Positions 61,498 to 64,000 of a stretch of 64,000 nt of DNA are shown here, in pieces. Every line of letters starts with the position of its first letter. The first letter of the stretch is position 1. The notes beneath the pieces were generated by a model. It did not search any database and was not told where the DNA came from. It saw nothing but the letters and a program-made list of their open reading frames with translations. The stretch spans positions 124,001 to 188,000 of the forward strand of contig NZ_JBEUMS010000013.1 in NCBI RefSeq assembly GCF_040543805.1. Reading direction: 5' to 3'. Position numbers and translations under genes: made by a program. The DNA is from Arcicella rosea. Lineage in GTDB: Bacteria > Bacteroidota > Bacteroidia > Cytophagales > Spirosomataceae.

Positions 61498-64000
61498 TTA
61501 TGGTTTATCATTTTCTAGTGGTTCAACATCTAATCTACTCAGTGCCAGACCTGTATCCATAAGATAAATACGTACGGTTGTTTTTCCAGCTTGTTCTATT
61601 TTTAGAGGGATGTTTGATTCGGTATAACCACGTAGTACATTGGCAGACCACTTTTTGTCTTCTTTTGGATGATTAAAGTCAATAAAAGTTGGTTTTTCTT
61701 GATTAATGGTGACACCTAAAAGTAAACTTCTTCCAGCATGAATGGCATGAGTAGGCAAACATTTAATGGATAAATTGTATGTTCCTTGTTTTAGCGAAAG
61801 GTTATACTCTACATAAGGAGCATTGTCAATCGCTGTTTCTTTGAAAGAATTACCATTGAAAGGATAACGAGTAATACTTTTTCCTCCTAATCCAAGTCCG
61901 TTGATAGCAATAATTTGTTCGTTGACTATTTCATGTTTAGTTTGAAAATCGGTGGCGTATTTTGTAGCCGCATTGGCTTTTGTAGCAGCTTTAATTGGTG
62001 TAGTATCCAAATATCGACGGTCATATACTTTCTGAATAGTAGAAGTACTATCTAAAACCTCTGGAGCTCCTACTGTTGGCATTCCATAAACAGATAGATT
62101 TCTAGGAAAATAAGTAATGATATGATCCCATTTTCCTTGTTGAATACCAGTGTTATAATATTCAGTAAGCGACTTGATTTGCTTAAACGCATCTTCTGCT
62201 TTTCGAGAATATGCTATGGCAAGTTTTTTGTCGATTGTTGCCACTTGGCGACTCATTTCAGCGTAAAATATTTTACGATTCATCAATCCTGCTCCTTTTA
62301 CAGGATATTCAATCAATTCAAAAAAAGCATCTTTTTGATAAGGTTGTATCTTTTTCTTGAGCCTCTCCACTTGGTCGATTAAGGCATCGTATGCTAAGAT
62401 TCTTTCTTGTTTGGAAGCATCATCAAATTGTAAAATACCGAGGTGCTCTGGTTTACCATTTTGGGCTAATTGTAAATATTGGTTTTTGATATTGGCGATT
62501 TCAGGAGCTAATGCTTTCCCAAAAGTTTCACCTGCCCAGTATTCGGCATATTTCCACGCATTTTCAGGATTCCATTTTTTTACATCCCAAGCCATATCTA
62601 AGAAGAATTGTGTTTCCATTTCTGATGGCTTAATGTCGCCAACGTTCAATACCCAAAGTCTGTTTGCTCCAAACTGATATGCTTTGGTCATCTCATAAGA
62701 AATAAGGGAGGGCGAAGTAGTTGTGAGCCACAAGTAGTCGTGCGGACCACCTAAATAGGATAAATGATAATAAACGCCACTTGCTCCACTGCGTTTTTGT
62801 TCTTCTGCATTAGAAAGTTGTCGGATATAGCCAAAATTATCATCTGTCCAGATTAATGTGGCGTCTTCGGGTACTTTTAATCCTGCTCTATATAAGTCTA
62901 ATACTTCTTTATAAGGACAAAAAATTTGCGGTACGTTCAGAATACCTCCTAAATTTCGTTCAAAAATTTCTCGTTCATCCTTAAAAATAACATCAAGTAA
63001 TTGAATTTTCCCTTCTTTAGTTGTAGGTCCTACAATCGAACCATCACGAACCCCACGCATACCGATTGTATAAATGGTTTCGTAATTTTTGGCTTCTTTT
63101 ACACGGTCTTCCCAATACCGATATATTTGGGCTTTATTTTTATCGTAACGGTATTCGTTGGGTTTTTCTGAGTACTCCTGCTCGTAGTTTTTTCCCCATT
63201 CAAAAGTGTTACTTCTCAACATCATATCGCAGTGAGTAGAACCAATCACGATACCGTATTTATCTGCGACTTTGGGGTTTTCTTTGTAATACCAAAAAGC
63301 CTTGGTGCTATCGTGCATGGCTGGCCAAATCATATTGGCACGAAGGCGTAGCAACAATTCAAAAACATGGCTGTAAGTATTAGGTCCAATATCTTTGATG
63401 GTAGTGTCCATTTTTCTTTTTGCCCAAGCATTCAAACCCCAATCTTCATCATTGATAAAAATACCTCTGTATTTTACAGAAGGTTCACCAACAGTGATAT
63501 TTCCAGATAAAGCAAAAAGTTCTTTTCTTGGCATTGGGTTTACATCTGCCCACCATGTCCAAGGCGAAACACCCGCCATGCGAGAGATTTCAAATAGTCC
63601 ATAAGCCGTTCCTCTTCGGTCGCTTCCAACAATAACCAAAGCCTGCTTTATATTTGGGAAAGGATTATTTATGGTAACAATCTTAAAAGACTCCCACTTG
63701 TTTTGAATAGCACTAAGGTCTATTTTCTTCGATGTTACTAATTGATTTATTACCGCTGAAGCACCCAAAGTACCAGCAATAATAAGATATTGCGGAGCTG
63801 TTTTTAAATCATGGATGATACTTGGTTTTACTCCAGTAATTCGAAAAATATCTGAAGAAACTGCTTCAGCAGTGATTCCAACAACTTCGGCATTGCTTTC
63901 TTCTACCAATATACTTGTAGCAGTAGCTTTGCTTACAATTGGAAATGCCCCTATTTGGACTTTAGAAACAATAGAAAGTGTTTTCTGAGCGGATAATATG
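61498..64000 (-). CDS. GH115-family alpha-glucuronidase (partial, N-terminus beyond right edge)
   Basis: The frame is open to the right window edge, giving 833 codons plus stop, so only the first part of the signal peptide is missing. The first visible residues ILSAQ look like the end of a signal peptide. Family features include LVIVGSDRRGTAYGLFEIS, SPWTWWADVNP, VKYRGIFINDEDWG, LRLRANMIWPAMH, STHCDMMLRSN and WTDDNFGYIRQLS. This fits GH115, whose known members remove 4-O-methyl-glucuronic acid from glucuronoxylan or glucuronic acid from arabinogalactan. The TTG at 63909 gives no sensible start, and homology continues upstream. The C-terminal beta-domain (about 650 onward) may bind carbohydrate. 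It is co-transcribed with the GH2 gene. Confidence 0.9.
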   Translation of the reverse strand, partial: ILSAQKTLSIVSKVQIGAFPIVSKATATSILVEESNAEVVGITAEAVSSDIFRITGVKPSIIHDLKTAPQYLIIAGTLGASAVINQLVTSKKIDLSAIQNKWESFKIVTINNPFPNIKQALVIVGSDRRGTAYGLFEISRMAGVSPWTWWADVNPMPRKELFALSGNITVGEPSVKYRGIFINDEDWGLNAWAKRKMDTTIKDIGPNTYSHVFELLLRLRANMIWPAMHDSTKAFWYYKENPKVADKYGIVIGSTHCDMMLRSNTFEWGKNYEQEYSEKPNEYRYDKNKAQIYRYWEDRVKEAKNYETIYTIGMRGVRDGSIVGPTTKEGKIQLLDVIFKDEREIFERNLGGILNVPQIFCPYKEVLDLYRAGLKVPEDATLIWTDDNFGYIRQLSNAEEQKRSGASGVYYHLSYLGGPHDYLWLTTTSPSLISYEMTKAYQFGANRLWVLNVGDIKPSEMETQFFLDMAWDVKKWNPENAWKYAEYWAGETFGKALAPEIANIKNQYLQLAQNGKPEHLGILQFDDASKQERILAYDALIDQVERLKKKIQPYQKDAFFELIEYPVKGAGLMNRKIFYAEMSRQVATIDKKLAIAYSRKAEDAFKQIKSLTEYYNTGIQQGKWDHIITYFPRNLSVYGMPTVGAPEVLDSTSTIQKVYDRRYLDTTPIKAATKANAATKYATDFQTKHEIVNEQIIAINGLGLGGKSITRYPFNGNSFKETAIDNAPYVEYNLSLKQGTYNLSIKCLPTHAIHAGRSLLLGVTINQEKPTFIDFNHPKEDKKWSANVLRGYTESNIPLKIEQAGKTTVRIYLMDTGLALSRLDVEPLENDKP

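Noticed and set aside
63907..63909. TTG at 63909 as the start of the GH115 gene
   Set aside because: The same frame continues upstream to the window edge with a sensible signal-peptide end (ILSAQ), so the true start is outside the window.

Overview
The window looks like a chromosomal segment of a Bacteroidota bacterium, most likely of the Cytophagales (Emticicia/Arcicella/Flectobacillus-like). This is inferred from low G+C, six SusC-type receptors (five with a partner SusD lipoprotein in the window), FecI/FecR regulator pairs, signal peptides ending in AQ, lipoprotein Cys signals, and promoters resembling the Bacteroidota TTTG-N19-TAnnTTTG pattern. The genus cannot be fixed from sequence reading alone. 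No rRNA, tRNA or CRISPR array was seen.

Layout. (1) 1-3178, minus: ECF sigma factor, FecR anti-sigma and the N-terminal part of an STN-type SusC that leaves the left edge. (2) 3575-7544, plus: a tight four-gene operon of secreted esterase, CitMHS carboxylate transporter and a split AtuA-like pair, closed by a strong terminator. (3) 7885-12440, plus: a SusC/SusD pair without its own sigma factor, facing a cytosine-deaminase-like amidohydrolase across a shared 21-bp-stem terminator. (4) 14121-26224: a redox and metal region. ApbE flavin transferase converges on a minus-strand group (ankyrin protein, DUF2271 protein with a candidate flavinylation site, PepSY/flavodoxin/FNR membrane reductase). 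Divergent from that group runs an operon of ABC ATPase, siderophore-type TonB receptor and two DUF3526-type permeases, with two near-identical palindromes on its promoter. (5) 26225-27081: a decayed IS1182-like transposase. (6) 27082-36241, minus: a polysaccharide utilisation locus (FecI, FecR, STN-SusC, SusD, heparinase II/III-like lyase). (7) 36242-37147: divergent regulatory gap with a serine-recombinase remnant. (8) 37232-58205, plus: a large glycan locus with FecI, FecR, three tandem SusC/SusD pairs, an orphan LuxR-type HTH protein, two GH5 enzymes, a CBM6-like protein and a secreted TIM-barrel isomerase-like protein. (9) 58676-64000, minus: GH2 and GH115 glycosidases, the latter cut by the right edge at its signal peptide.

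How the parts work together. The glycan genes fit uptake and depolymerisation of plant or algal polysaccharides: GH115 suggests glucuronoxylan side chains, GH5 a beta-1,4-glycan backbone, and heparinase II/III a uronate-containing polymer. In all three FecI/FecR modules the receptor next to FecR carries an STN signalling domain, while the three SusC proteins without adjacent FecR lack it. The most unusual region is 14-26 kb. There a flavin-transfer and electron-transfer set lies beside a siderophore receptor whose gene sits between the ATPase and permease genes of an ABC-2-type transporter. I infer an iron or siderophore handling system coupled to extracytoplasmic flavin redox chemistry.
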